Shown piece by piece: positions 49,191-61,127 of a DNA stretch of 64,000 bases (position 1 is the first letter of the stretch; each line of letters opens with the position of its first letter). The stretch spans positions 124,001-188,000 of the forward strand of contig CM034304.1 in assembly GCA_019925795.1 (NCBI GenBank), given 5' to 3'. The notes under the pieces were generated by a model. The model was not told where the DNA came from. It searched no databases and was given only the letters and a program-made list of their open reading frames with translations. The position numbers were made by a program, and so were the translations under genes. This stretch comes from Dendrobium chrysotoxum. Taxonomy: Eukaryota > Streptophyta > Magnoliopsida > Asparagales > Orchidaceae.

Positions 49191-49901
49191 AATAAAAAAA
49201 ATAATAAATAATAAATAATAATAATAATAATAAACAAAAAAATGTTTTTGTGTGTTTAGATTTTTTTTAATTTAAAAAAAAATAAAAAAGAGAGACTTTC
49301 CTGATCCTGTCACATTCACCTTGCTGATGCATAAACCTTGAATTTCTCTGCACATCGTACTGTACGATCCAATATCGTACTGCATGATTATCCCAAAAAT
49401 ACTCAAATCTCAGCCTTTCACTCCATTCATGGTCCAGATCTATCCTGTCTTGTATATATAGTACTATACGAATCACCACTCGTACTGTACGATACACATT
49501 ATTGTTCATCATACTCTACGAACACCACATCGTACTGTACGATCCACGTGTCAATATGGATTGGGATGAATTTAAACTCGGCCAGTACAAAATAATTGCC
49601 CTTCGTACTTTACGAACACCTGTTCGTACGGTACGATCCATTTCATCAAAAGTCATTCAGACGACTTCTCAGGACGAATGCCTCTCACTCACATTCATCC
49701 AGTATAATTCTGATCATACTGTATGATTTGACTCCCTTTTTCTGAAAATTTATCCAAACAAAATTACTACACATAGCATACTGTACGATCATCAATCGTA
49801 GTGTACGATAATTCAAGAATTGTATAAATTGGAGGCATTCTCTGGTTATGCTCACTCAATCCTCTTCCAATTCCTCAATTTCTTCATGCACTTTTTCATC
49901 A
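49191..49901 (+). promoter_or_regulatory. B spacer with internal palindromes and TATA box before ORF3
   Basis: After an AAT microsatellite (49200-49235) come B-type palindromes from about 49353 to 49810, built on ATCGTACTGTACGAT, several paired with centres 20-21 bp apart (49353/49373, 49460/49481, 49509/49530, 49604/49625). The last (ATCGTAGTGTACGAT, near 49795) is followed by TATAAAT at 49823-49829 and the ORF3 ATG at 49902. The same motif type fills the B LTR. Confidence 0.78.
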
Positions 49902-50746
49902 ATGTATGGTGGAAACAAGCGAGGCCGAATGATCGTGGCGAGCTCTTCCTCCTCTCGGTGGTTCGATGACCTCTTTCTCTCTGTTGTTGACCAGAAAGCA
50001 TACAAAAAATTAAAAGAAGCCAAAATCACCCCGTCTCGCATATTAAATCAAGCAGCTCTGAACTTCGAGGTGATGAATCTTTTCGCCTCCACCACTCTTC
50101 AATTTTTGTTGACCCTAGTATTTCCCTTCCACTCTGAACTTCTTTTTGAATTTCTTGCAAATCTAAAAATTGACCTAGAGTGTACCACTTTTACCTCCTA
50201 TGTCTGCAAACAGCATGTCGTTATCACTATAAACGACATAGCTAAACACATTAGCCTATCCACTTAAGGCCCTCATCCCTAATCTATGCTAACTAATGAT
50301 TATGATTGGACCTCAGTCAATATAACCCTTAGAAATGTCCTATCCTATCAACACCTGCCCCTTATCCAAACCCATAATCAAAATGCACGCATTATCCAAT
50401 ATGTTCTTCGTACTTCTATAATACCCAAAGCTGGAGATCGAATACACATTACTCCACTGCTGTCTGTGGTCACTTACCTAATAATGTCAGGTACCAAATT
50501 TAATGAAGCTCAGATAATTTTTGATTATATCCATACCTTGTTTGCTTTTTGATATCCAAGTGCCCGAAGAAAACTAAATTTTGCTTTAGGACATGTCGTA
50601 GGCTACATCTTAGATGCTAAATATCAACTTCATTATCCTCTACCTCCAGATCATCTTCCTATCTTCTATTCAGATGCCTCTTTTCCTATCTTATTCCATC
50701 GGGGGGCCGCTCATGCTTATCCTAATTTTGATGAAGAAGAGGCTAC
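49902..50746 (+). pseudogene. ORF3 of element B, N-terminal part, interrupted by element C
   Basis: Homologous to ORF3 of A over its whole length: start MYGGNKRGRM against MAGGKSSRQKG, then LTLVFPFHSELLFEFLANL, IPKAGDRIHITPLLSVVTYLIM, and LNFALGHVVGYILDAKYQLHYPLP. Stops at 50265-50267, about 50277 and 50550-50552 lie in one frame. The acidic turn FDEEEA is cut at 50746 by the C LTR. An in-frame ATG at 49848 also exists, but homology with A begins at 49902. Confidence 0.85.
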
Positions 50747-52464
50747 TGTTGCAAATCTGGTTTTGATGATAACAAACATGTTTCTATTATGTTTTGCTTG
50801 GCTAACCCATTTCAGGTATAAAAGATCAAGAGCAACTCAAGTCAACTCAAGATTAGGTCCAAGTGTGTCTAAATGTATTATTTTTCTTTTCTTGAGTCAA
50901 TTATAATGTAACTGATCCCCTAGCTAAGTAACCTTGCACACACACACCCAAGGGGAGAGCTTGAGTGAATTAGAGTTTCTATTCAAGTTTTTGTTTAGAT
51001 CGTCCTGTACGATATTCACATCATCCTGAATGATCAAGTAAAAATCAAAACTTTAATTAGGGCGACCAAATTAAGTTTGTCTGATTAAGCCGATCATTCT
51101 GGATGATCCATTCATCATACGGGATGATAGCTTAAATCAGAAATTCTCAGCCGCTAGATCAAGTTAGGCATGTTTTATTTTTAAATATTTGGACTGATCG
51201 TCCCGGATGATACGTGTATCATCCTAGATGATCCAGTACAATCATGACTAAATTAGTCTAGTAACTAAAGAAAGCAATTAATATTTGATTGATACGATCA
51301 TATCATCCTGGACAACCACAGGATCATCCTGGATGATCATGATCGTCTAGTGTGTTTCAGCTGTATGTCCAGAGCGGTGCTCAAGATGATTTTGCGACTA
51401 TTTGAATTAATCATACAGGATGATAGCTGTATCATCCAGGATGATCAAGTCATTTTTAGGTCGTCCAGCACAAGTTTCTCTAGACGACCAGAGTGATCTT
51501 CTGGATGAAATTCTTGAATTTACACTAATCATCCCAGACGATCGCAGAATCATACGGGACGATATGAATAACTTTTTCCACTAATCATCTAGAAGAGCCA
51601 GATCGTCCAGGCTGAAGCAGCTGATTTTGAACTGATCGTACAGGACGATCTATCGATCATCCTGGACGATCTATCGATCATCCTGGATGATCTTAGTCGA
51701 CCAGTTGAGATTTAGGGCATATTTTGAGCCCTCCTATAAAAGATCTTTTTTTCCAACAAGAAAAATCTTTTGCCACTTTCCTTTACAGAGAAACCCTAGA
51801 GAGAGAGAGAGTTTGGGAGAGAGAGAGAGGATCTTGTGAGGGGGAGTTTGTGAGGGATTCATAAAGGTTGCTCCAAACAAGGATCAGAGTCGTCTTCTCT
51901 GTTCATCATCTCTCGTCTAGTTGTTGTTCTTTGTGAGAGGATCATTCGTATGAAGATTCAGGTTCTCTGCCCGCTTTAGGAGGAAGCGAAAGGAGGTCAG
52001 GTTTTTTACCTACTTCAGGAGGAAGAAAAAGGAGTTAGAGGTTCTCTGCCTGCTTCAGGAGGAATCGAACGGAGGTTAAGTTCTCTGCCTCATCATGTCG
52101 GTGAAAAGAAAATTTTGTACAGGCTTCTCCGACTTGATGTGGGAGCAGAAGGAGAGTCACTTTGGTTTAATGGAATACCCAGAGGAGAGGCTACGGGGAG
52201 TGGATGTAGTTTTAGTTGACTGAACCACTTTAAAAGTCTAGTGTGTTCTTTCAGATTACTTTTTGCACTTTAGTTTTCTGTGATTATCTGCTTGGGTGAA
52301 ATTTGTGTTTGATCTTTTTATTTATGTGTTTTACTTGTTCCTGCTGCAAATCATCGAAAAGATATTTAATGTTGCTCTCAAATTTTTAAATAACCAATTC
52401 ACCCCCCCTCTTGGTTAGCCTTGGGACTAGTTCATCAGGGCTTAACATCCCTATCGAACTTTCA
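50747..52464 (+). mobile_element. 5' LTR of element C
   Basis: Starts TGTTGCAAATCTGG, ends GAACTTTCA. Its palindromes are of the A type but most CG steps are lost, with CA on the left arm and TG on the right (ATCATCCTGGATGAT). TATAAAA is at 51735-51741, leader hairpin modules at about 51960-52170. Confidence 0.92.
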
Positions 52465-52466
52465 AG

Positions 52467-52478
52467 TGGTATCAGAGC
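52467..52478 (+). other. Primer-binding site, element C
   Basis: TGGTATCAGAGC, 2 bases after the LTR end. Confidence 0.93.
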
Positions 52479-52522
52479 GGGATTCATAAAATCTAGTTTT
52501 GAAAAACTTTTGAATTTGATCC

Positions 52523-54334
52523 ATGGCTAACTTTGGTAATCGTAATACTGTTGAAGGTTATTCAATTACACGACTGCCATTGTTTGATAACATTCCTTTT
52601 GATTTTTGGAAAACTCGTATGTCCACTTTTCTTCAATCAATTGATTATCGTATGTGGATGCTTGTTAAGGATGGCTATAAGACACCTTTTGGAATGATTA
52701 ACAATGTTAAAACTGAACTGCCCTTTACTGATTGGACTTTTGATGATCGTGACTTAGCACAATTAAATGCCAAATGATTGAATTGCTTTTTCTGTGCTTT
52801 AAAATCTGAAAATTACATGCGTGTCTCTACTTATACGACTGGTAAAGAGATTTGGGATAGATTGTGCATCACTTATGAGAGTACAACTGAAGTCAAACAA
52901 TCTAGGTTAAATATATTACTTCATGACTATGAAATTTTTTGCATGAAACCTACTGAATCCATTTCTGAAATGTATACAAGGTTCACTCAAATTATCACTT
53001 ATTTGCATGCCTTAGAGAGAGAACATACAAATTATGAAAGAGTGAATAAAATTCTTAGATGCTTACCTTCTTCATATGATGCTAAGATAACTGCAATTAC
53101 TGAGTCTAAAGATTTGAATACTTACTCTATTGATAGCCTACTTGGATCACTCATTGCTTATGAGCAAGGGTTGAACCAAAGAGAGCTTGATGCAGGTGAG
53201 AAGAAGGAGAAAATAGTGGCACTGAAGGCCAACGAGGGTGATAATAGTTCTTCAGGGTCTGACAGCGATGATGTTGCCTTAATCAATAGGCAATTCAAAA
53301 GCTTTCTAAGGAAGAAATATAAGAACTTTCAGAAGTGGAACAAGGGTAAGTCAAGTAAAAAATTTAAGGGTTCATCTGATTCTGTTTGTTTTGAATGTAG
53401 GAAACCTGGACACATTAAGGATGATTATCCTACACTTAAAGCTCACCCAAGCAAGGAGAAGGGTGAGGAGAAACACAAGTTCAGAAAGGATAAGAAGCGG
53501 ATTCAGATGGCATTCTGGGCAGATTCTGCATCCGACTCCTCTGAAGGTGAAGCTAAAGAGGAGGAAATAAACTTGTGTCTGATGCCTGATGATCATCCTA
53601 GTTAATCTGACCAGGAAGAGGTATGTGAGCTTACTTACGATCAATTATTTGAAATATCTGAAAGAATTCATGCATCGTATAGGAAGCTTAAGAAAACTCA
53701 TGCTAGCCTGAAACTAGAATTTCTGAACTTACAAAAAGAGCATGAAATTTTGATTAAAGATCATTCTACTGTTGATTACAATCACATATCTTTACTTGAT
53801 GAGTTTGATGAATTGAACAAAAAATATTCTGATTTAATTACTGAGCATGATTCACTGAAAACCATGCATGTTGATTTAGAGAAAGCTTTTAAAGAATTAG
53901 ACAATCTGGCATGTGAAGTGGAGAGTAGCAATGGTGCTTTGAAATTTGAAATTGCAAGTTTAAAGAAAGAAAATGAATTTTCGAAAGTTAAGATCAGTGC
54001 TTTTGAGAAATATGAAACACCTCCTATATTTGCACAGTTTTATGCACCTCCACCTTTTGTAGAATCTGTTTCAAAATCATCAAAGCATGTTTCATACAGA
54101 CCTAGGAAGAGGAACTATCACCCACGGAGATTAGTTAACCCTTTTCCTAGTGTTAGATGTTTTTCATGTGGCATGCTAGGACACATTTCTCACACCTTTA
54201 TTGTTCACCATAGTACACATTGGGTGTGGAGGCCCAAATTGCCTATTTCACAGTACAGCACACATGTATTGCATTCTTCTTTCCATAAGAAGGAACCCAA
54301 ACCTATTTGGGTTCGTAAAACTGGCATTTTATGA
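52523..54334 (+). pseudogene. gag: gag of element C, two in-frame stops
   Basis: One frame of about 603 codons from ATG 52523 to TGA 54332-54334. Stops: TGA 52775-52777 (TGT in A) and TAA 53603-53605 (CAG in A). It contains FDFWKTRMSTFL, the knuckle CFECRKPGHIKDDY (last Cys lost), a coiled coil (about 53620-54000) and the second knuckle CFSCGMLGHISHTF (last Cys lost). It keeps the ALKSENYMRVS segment deleted in A. Confidence 0.9.
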
Positions 54335-54342
54335 TTTTGTAG

Positions 54343-57300
54343 GTGTACTCTCACACAAGACCTCGTGAGAGCATGTGGTGCCTAGACAGTGGATGTTCAA
54401 TACACATGACTGGAGATGCAAATTAGTTCATTTCGCTAGAGGCCAGGGCTGGGGGCAAGGTTACACTTGGAGATAACACCACCAGGAGGGTGGTAGGTTC
54501 AGGTATAATTGGTGATTCAAAGAGATTTATAATTGACAATATTTTGCTTGTAGATGGACTGAAACACAACATGCTAAGCATCAGTCAACTCTGTGACAAA
54601 GGATACAACATCAAATTCCTGCCCACTTACTACTTTTTAAGCTTAAATGACAAAGTTGTTTTGGAGGGACAAATGATCAACAATGTCTACAAGCTGGATG
54701 TAAGTTGCATTAAAGCTGAAAATTCAATTTGCTTAAAAACTACTGCTGAAGAGTCTTGGTTATGGCATAGGAGATTGTGTCATGCCAGTATGAAAACCCT
54801 TAGGAGAGTCACCTAAAAGGACTTAGTTAGAGGTGTGCCCAAGCTTAAGTTCACTAAGGACCACCTACGTGATGCCTGTTACTTAGGGAAGTAAGTCTAG
54901 TCCTCCTTTCACTCTGTTAAGGACATTAGCACCTTTAGATCTTTAGAAGTCCTTCACATGGATCTTTTTGGACCCATTAGCACTACCAGCTTAGGGGGGA
55001 AAGTCTATGGTATTGTGATTGTTGATGACTACTCGAGGTTCACTTGGATTAAATTTCTGTCACATAAATCTGAGTAATTTGATGAATTTAAGTCCTTCAC
55101 CACTTGGATTCAGATGAAGTTAGGGTGTGAGATCTTGACTATTCATAGTGATCATGGTGGAGAGTTTAAAAATATGAAGTTTGGAAGTTTTTGTGTGGAG
55201 CAAGGGATTAGTCACAACTTTCAGCTCCAAGGACCCCTCAGCAAAATGGGGTAGCATAAAGGAAGAATAGGACCTTAGTGAAAGCTGCTGGAGCCATGCT
55301 TGCTGAGTATCCACTTCCAAAATACTTTTGGGCTGAAGCGGTGAACACTGCCTGTTATGTGCTGAATAGGGTGACTGTAAGATCAAATCTGAACAAGACA
55401 CCTTACGAGATCATTAAGTGTAGAACTCCAAACCTGTCCCACCTCCATGTCTTTGGCTATAAGGTTTTCATTCTGAACAATGGGAAATTATCCATAGGAA
55501 ATTTTGACCCTAAATCTGATGAAGGAGTATTCTTAGAATATTCTAGTGTGGGGAAATCCTTTAGGGTGTTCAATAAGAAGACATTGGTGGTGGAAGATAC
55601 AACTGATGTGGTGTTCAATGAATCTTATCCTAAGGTGACTATAGTTGAGGAAGAAGAGGAGGTAGAGGAGATTACCCAAGGGGTTGAAAATGTAGATCTT
55701 GAGGGAAGGGCAGAACCTCAAACCAGATTGCATAGAGATTAGAGATATTCTTTGAGATCTCCTAAAGAACTGATCTTAGGAGACCCTTCTGAAGGTGTTA
55801 GGACTAGGCATGGACTTAGGAAGGAAGTAAACCACTCTGCCTTTATCTCAATGACTGAACCAACCAGCATCAATCAAGACCTTTCTGATGAATTTTGGAT
55901 CTTAGCTATGCAAGAAGAATTGAATCAATTTGTAATGAATGATGTTTGGGAGTTAGTAAAAAGACCTAAAAATCAAAGTATAATGGGAACCAAGTGGGTC
56001 TTTAAGAATAAGATGAATGATTCTGGTGTGGTGGTTAGGAATAAAGGCAAGATTGGTGGCTAAGGGATATAATCAGATTAAAGGGATTAATTTTGAGGAG
56101 ACCTTTGCCCCTATAGCTAGATTGGAAGCCATTAGAGTGCTACTAGCCTTTGCCTGTTATAAGGGATTTAAGCTGTTTCAAATGGATGTCAAAAGTGCCT
56201 TTTTAAATGGAGTAATAAAAGAGGATATTTTTGTAGAACAACCCCCAAGTTTTGAGAGTTCCCAATATCCAAATCATGTTTACAAATTAAAAAAGTCCTT
56301 ATATGGATTGAAACAAGCACCTAGAGCTTGGTATGAGAGGCTGAGCACATTCCTGCTAGAAAGAAAGTTTGTTAAAGGGAGCGTAGACACCACCCTTTTT
56401 CTGAGGAGAATAGGGTATGACTTACTCATTATCCAGATCTATATTGATGATATAATTTTAGGATCTTTTGATAAATATTTATGTGATGTATTTTCTAAAA
56501 TAATGAGTAAGGAGTTTGAGATGAGTATAATGGGAGAATTGTCCTACTTTTTGGGGTTTAGCATAAGGCAAATGGATGATGAAACCTTTCCCAATCAATC
56601 TAAATACAATAAGGATATTTTGAAGAAATATGAAATAGACAAAGCCAAGCCAATCAACACTCCCTTGAGTTCCTCTGTTCAGTTAGATAAGGATTTAAGT
56701 GAAAAATCTATTGATCAGAAGAAGTATAGAGGAATAATTGGATCACTGCTTTACCTAACTGCTAGCCGACCGGATATCATGTTTAGTGTCTGTCTTTGTA
56801 CTAGGTTTCAGGCTGATCCTAAAGAATCCCACTTAACTGCTGTTAAGAGAATTCTTAGATATCTTTTAGGGACCTCAAACCAAGGAATCTGGTACCCTAG
56901 GCCCAGCACCTCTTTTGAGATTATTGGATATTCTGATTTTGACTTTGTAAAGTGTAGGGTGGATAGAAATAGAACTTCTAGAACTTATTAATTCATAGGA
57001 CAGTCTTTAGTCACCTGGTCTAGTAGAAAATAGAACTCAGTTGCACTTTCCACTGCTGAAGCTGCGTACATTACCTTAGGAAGTTGTGTGGCCCAAGTTC
57101 TGTGGTTGAAGCAACAAGTCTTAGATATAAAATTACCTATGGGTATAATTTCTATTCTGTGTGATAATACTAGTGTCATCTGCATCTCTAAGAATCGAAT
57201 CCAATATTCTATAACCAAACACATTGATCTAAGGCATCACTTCATTAGGGACCATGTTATAAAAGGGGACATTGAGCTACATCATGTAGCAACTGAAAAA

Positions 57301-57391
57301 TTAGCTGGCTAACATATTTACTAAATCGCTGGCCTTTGACTCATTCAGCATTTTGAGGATCAGATTAGGAGTGATTTATATAAATGCTTGA
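54343..57391 (+). pseudogene. pol: pol of element C, heavily decayed
   Basis: Collinear with A from protease to the last residues (..VIYINA, TGA 57389-57391). Protease reads CLDSGCSIHMTGD; integrase zinc motif LWHRRLCHASMKTL is present; the integrase core around 54820-55270 has several stops and a frameshift near 55223; reverse transcriptase has YIDD (about 56442-56453) and an intact five-T run where A is shifted. Early stops include TAG 54424-54426 and TAA 54814-54816; a further frame change is near 56045. RNase H has TAA at 56989-56991, the same codon as in A. Confidence 0.9.
54346..54374 (+). other. Stem-loop at the gag-pol junction, element C
   Basis: ACTCTCAC and GTGAGAGC with a 10-base loop; one pair is lost (A where A and B elements have G). 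It follows TGA 54332-54334 and TAG 54340-54342. Confidence 0.65.
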
Positions 57392-58847
57392 TTCTGATGA
57401 CTGCTAATTTCTGATTTTTCTTAGTTTTATTCTGTTTCTGTTAGTTAGCTATTTGATTTGATTATTTGCTTTCAGTTGTTTTTTATTTTTTCTTCTGCTG
57501 ATTTCTGTGTTAGCCTTGGTGTTAGGTTGATTTGAGTATTTATGTTGATGTAATTTTCTACCCGTTTTTATTTTCTGGTTCATCTCTTTTATTTACTATT
57601 TTATGCTTTTCAAAATTCGATCACTTCTCGCTACTTCTAATAAAATGAATTTCTAACTCAGAGTTTTACCCTGTTTTTATTTGGAAGCTTGTAAGCTGTG
57701 ATTGATTCCACTGGATCTGTTAAAAGGAAGAAACATTGATGATTATTTCTCTTCCTCTAACTCCTTTACTTGTGTATTATTTCTTTTGGGTAAAAAATCT
57801 TCTTCAAAATTAAAATATTAGTTTTTAAAATAGAGATTTATTTTATCTTCCTATAGTAATCTACCTCATATGAATAGTATTTTCAAAGTCTTGAGTCATT
57901 ATTATGATTTTTTAAACCAAGTGATTGCACTTATCATACGACGTATGGCTTTTATTTTGTGAATTAGTCTTCTTTATTGTGGAGAGTGTCTCCTATGTCT
58001 GGAAGATAATTTTACAGCTGAGATCCTTTAACGAGTTTGAGAGGGAGAAAACTTATAAAAGATGCACGTGCACCAAACAAATTGAAAAAGGGGCACAAAA
58101 TGAGCCCAAAACTAAAAAGATACGAAATGTCGCCAAACTAAAAGATACACAAAGTGTATCAAAAATTAAAAGATGCACAAAGTGCCAAACAAATTGAAAA
58201 AGAGGCACAAAATGAGCCTAAACCAAGCTTTCTTCCCTTTCAGATCGTTAAATGTCTTAGGAAAATCCGTGCGCCACTTCATATTTTCAAAGCTTGAGTT
58301 TAAAAATCCTGATTTCTGATTTATTACTTTGAAACACTATTATATCAGATATTTTTTTGGAACGAGCCTTGAAAGGATCTCTTTTCGAATCTAATTTCTT
58401 TTCTTTTGAATTGGATTTTTAGTTTGAAAGAGATTTGCATCTATAAGGTGCCCGAGGTGGAGTTACGAAAGTCAATTTTTAAACTTTTTCTAGATTTCAA
58501 TGCTGTCAATCGTCTTCTTATTAGTTTTTGGATTGAAAATCAAGGGAAAATTCTGATTTACTGGAGCAGATTAATTCAGAAAAAAAATTTGTTGTTTCTA
58601 TTTTTCTGTTTGCCCTCCTCCTTTTTGTGATGTCAAAAGGGGGAGTTAGTTATAGTAGTTTTTATTCTTGATTTCAGTTGAACTAGTTTTTATTCTTATC
58701 TTGTGTTGGTTACTTCATGTGTAGTTGTGTTTCCTGTACTATTCTGGTTGTTCAATGAAATTTGAAAAAATTTGTTTTTCAATCTCCTTGTTCTTTTATG
58801 TTTTAAACTACTGCACATACGTTTGCCATTATCAAAAAGGGGGAGAT
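57392..58847 (+). other. Non-coding 3' region of element C; ORF3 missing
   Basis: Collinear with the A spacer up to about 58575, including the hairpin cluster (58064-58185), then jumps to the A sequence just after ORF3 (CCCTCCTCCTTTTTGTGATG, about 58612). The internal palindromes and ORF3 are therefore both deleted, about 2 kb. Two polypurine motifs follow: TCAAAAGGGGGAG near 58633 and AAAAAGGGGGAGAT at 58834-58847. Confidence 0.82.
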
Positions 58848-60519
58848 TGTTGCAAATTTGGTTTTGATGATGACAAACAGGTTTCTATTATATTTTGCTT
58901 GGGTAACCCATTTCAGGTACAAAAGATCAAGAGCAACTCAAGCCAACTCAAGATCGGGTCCAAGTGTGTTTAAATGTACTATTTTTCTTTTCTTGAGTCA
59001 ATTATAATGTAACTGATCCCCTAACTAAGTAACCTTACACACACACACAAGGGGAAAGCTTGAGTGAATTAGAGTTTCTATTCAAGGTTTTATTCAGATT
59101 GTCCTGGACAATATTCACATCGTCTTAGACGATCAAGTAAAAATAGAAACCCTAATGAGGGCAACCAAGTTAAGTTTGTCTGATTAAGCCGATCGTCTTG
59201 GATGATCAATTCATCGTATGGGACGATAGGCTCAAATTAGAAATTCTTAAACGCCAGATCAAGTTAGGCAAGTTTTATTTTTAGATATTTAGACTGATCG
59301 TCCCAGATGATACGTGTTTCATCCTAGACAATCCAGTACAATCATGCCTAAATTAGTCTGGTAATTAAGGAAAGTAATTAATATTTGGTTGATATGATCA
59401 TATCATCCTGGACGATCACAGGATCGTCTAATGTGTTTCAACTGTACGTCTAGAGTGGTGCTCAGGATGATTTTGCCGCTATTTGAACTAACCGAACAAG
59501 ACGATACCCATATCATCCAGGACGATCAAGTCATTTTTAGGTCGTCCAGCACAAGTTTCTCTGGACTACCAGAGTGGTCTTCTGGACAAAATTCCTTAAT
59601 TTACACTAATCGTCTTGGACGATCGCAGAATCGTATGGGACGATATGAATAACTTTTTCCACTGATTGTCTAGAAGAGCCAGATTGTCCAGGCTGAAGCA
59701 GTTGATTTTGAACTAATCATACAGGACGATCTATTGATCGTCCTGGACGATCTTGGCCAACCAGTTGAGATTTAGGGCAAATTTTGAGCCCTCCTATAAA
59801 AGATATTTTTCTTCCAACAAGAAAAATCTTTTTCCACTTTCCTTTATAGAGAAAACCTAGAGAAAGAGAGTTTGGGAGAGAGAGAGGATCTTATGAGGGA
59901 GAGTTTGTGAGGGATTCACAAAGGTTGCTCCAAGCAAAGATCAGAGTCATGTTCTCGTTCATTGTCTCTCATAGAGTTGGTCTTCTTTGTGAGAGGATCA
60001 TTAGCAAGAAGATCTGGGTTCTCTGCCCGCTTCAGGAGGAAGTGAAAGGAGGTCAGGTTCTCTGCCTGCTTCAGGAGGAAGCAAAAGGAGTCCGAGATTC
60101 TCTGCCTGCTTCAGGAGGAAGCGAAAGGAGGTTAGGTTCTCTACCTCACCGTGTCGGTGAAAAGGAGTTTTTGTATAGGCTTCTCTACCTTGCTGTGGGA
60201 GCAGATGGAGAGTCACTTCGGTTTAGTGCAATACCCGGTGGAGAGGCTCGAGGGAGTGGACATAGGTCAAGTTGACCGAACCACTATAAAAATCTGGTGT
60301 GTTCTTTCTGATTACTTTCTGCACTTTAGTTTTCTGTGATTATCTACTTGGGTGAAATTTGTGTTTGATCTTTTCATTTGTGTGTTTTACTTGTTTCCGT
60401 TGCAAATCATCGAAAAGATGTTTACTGTCACTCTCGAATTTTTAAATTACCAATTTACCCCCCTCTTGGTTAGCCTCGGGACTAGTTCATCATGGCTTAA
60501 TATCCCTATCGAACCTTCA
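58848..60519 (+). mobile_element. 3' LTR of element C
   Basis: Starts TGTTGCAAATTTGG, ends GAACCTTCA. More of its palindromes keep their CG steps than in the 5' LTR. TATAAAA is at 59795-59801; leader hairpin modules lie at about 60015-60250. Confidence 0.92.
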
Positions 60520-60806
60520 GCTTTTGCTCCTGCCAACGCACCTCCACCATCACTAATACACGTGCCTGGACCTGCTACATGCCTACCCTTACGATGATAT
60601 TATTCAACACCTTGATCGATTGGAAACTAGGCTGGATTCCCACATTGCTCAACAACATCAACAGCTTGAAAGTGATAATAAATGGTTTAGGGAACACTTC
60701 ACCTCCATCGATCATCAGTTCATGTCCCTCCATTAATACTTTCAAGTGGTTCCACGACCTCCACCACCACCTCCGGATCAAAATCCCATATTTTTAATAT
60801 TTTAGT
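60520..60806 (+). pseudogene. ORF3 of element B, C-terminal part
   Basis: Continues from 50746 after element C. It encodes a proline/alanine stretch, then after a frameshift near 60580 a probable coiled coil rich in Gln, His and Leu, one TAA, and the tail PPPPPPDQNP ending at TAG 60804-60806. The order coiled coil, polyproline, DQ matches ORF3 of A. Confidence 0.8.
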
Positions 60807-61127
60807 TTACTTGTGTTGTATTTTTCTTTTATTAGTTACTTGCCTTTGTAGTTGCTTTTTGCTCTTATTTGTACTTATTGTTCTTCCCTTTTTGGTGCTG
60901 TCAAAAGGGAGAGACGTTTCTGTGTTGTTCCATCCTTATTATTAATGATATTAGTTGTTTATATGTTGCTCTTGTTATGTTTACTCTGTTTGTTATAAAT
61001 AACAAAAAAAAAAATTTCTTTCTCCTCCTATTTTAAAATAAATTATCATTCTGAGGGGGAGCTAAGGAAGACATAACAATTGTGGCCATCAGAAAATATT
61101 ATTTGACAACATCAAAAAGGGGGAGAT
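60807..61127 (+). other. 3' untranslated region with two polypurine motifs, element B
   Basis: T-rich, no gene. TCAAAAGGGAGAG near 60901 is the upstream motif; AAAAAGGGGGAGAT at 61114-61127 abuts the 3' LTR. Confidence 0.85.

Larger units (their letters stand above)
36461..49656 (+). repeat. Tandem segmental duplication, copy 2 (13.2 kb)
   Basis: Starts inside an LTR at TCGTCCAGGCTG, equal to 23191, and matches copy 1 until AAAAGTCAT at 49656; beyond that B copy 2 continues with its own spacer and ORF3. Copy 2 therefore keeps the original right flank, and copy 1 ends at the new join. Confidence 0.93.
50747..60519 (+). mobile_element. Element C: old Sirevirus-like copia element nested in ORF3 of B
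   Basis: 9.8 kb, TG...CA LTRs of 1718 and 1672 bp, PBS, gag, pol, spacer and polypurine tracts, no ORF3. Flanks are GCTAC on the left and GCTTT on the right, a possible decayed target duplication; the ORF3 frame of B continues across the insertion. LTRs differ visibly more from each other than those of A, and pol carries many CAG/CAA-to-stop changes, so it is older than A. Confidence 0.9.

Noticed and set aside
50990..51690. Hairpin-guided correction keeping the palindromes symmetric during decay
   Set aside because: The symmetric CA/TG changes are explained more simply by preferential loss in the ACG context, which occurs once on each arm on opposite strands. Asymmetric cases (CA/CA near 51303 and 59314) also exist.
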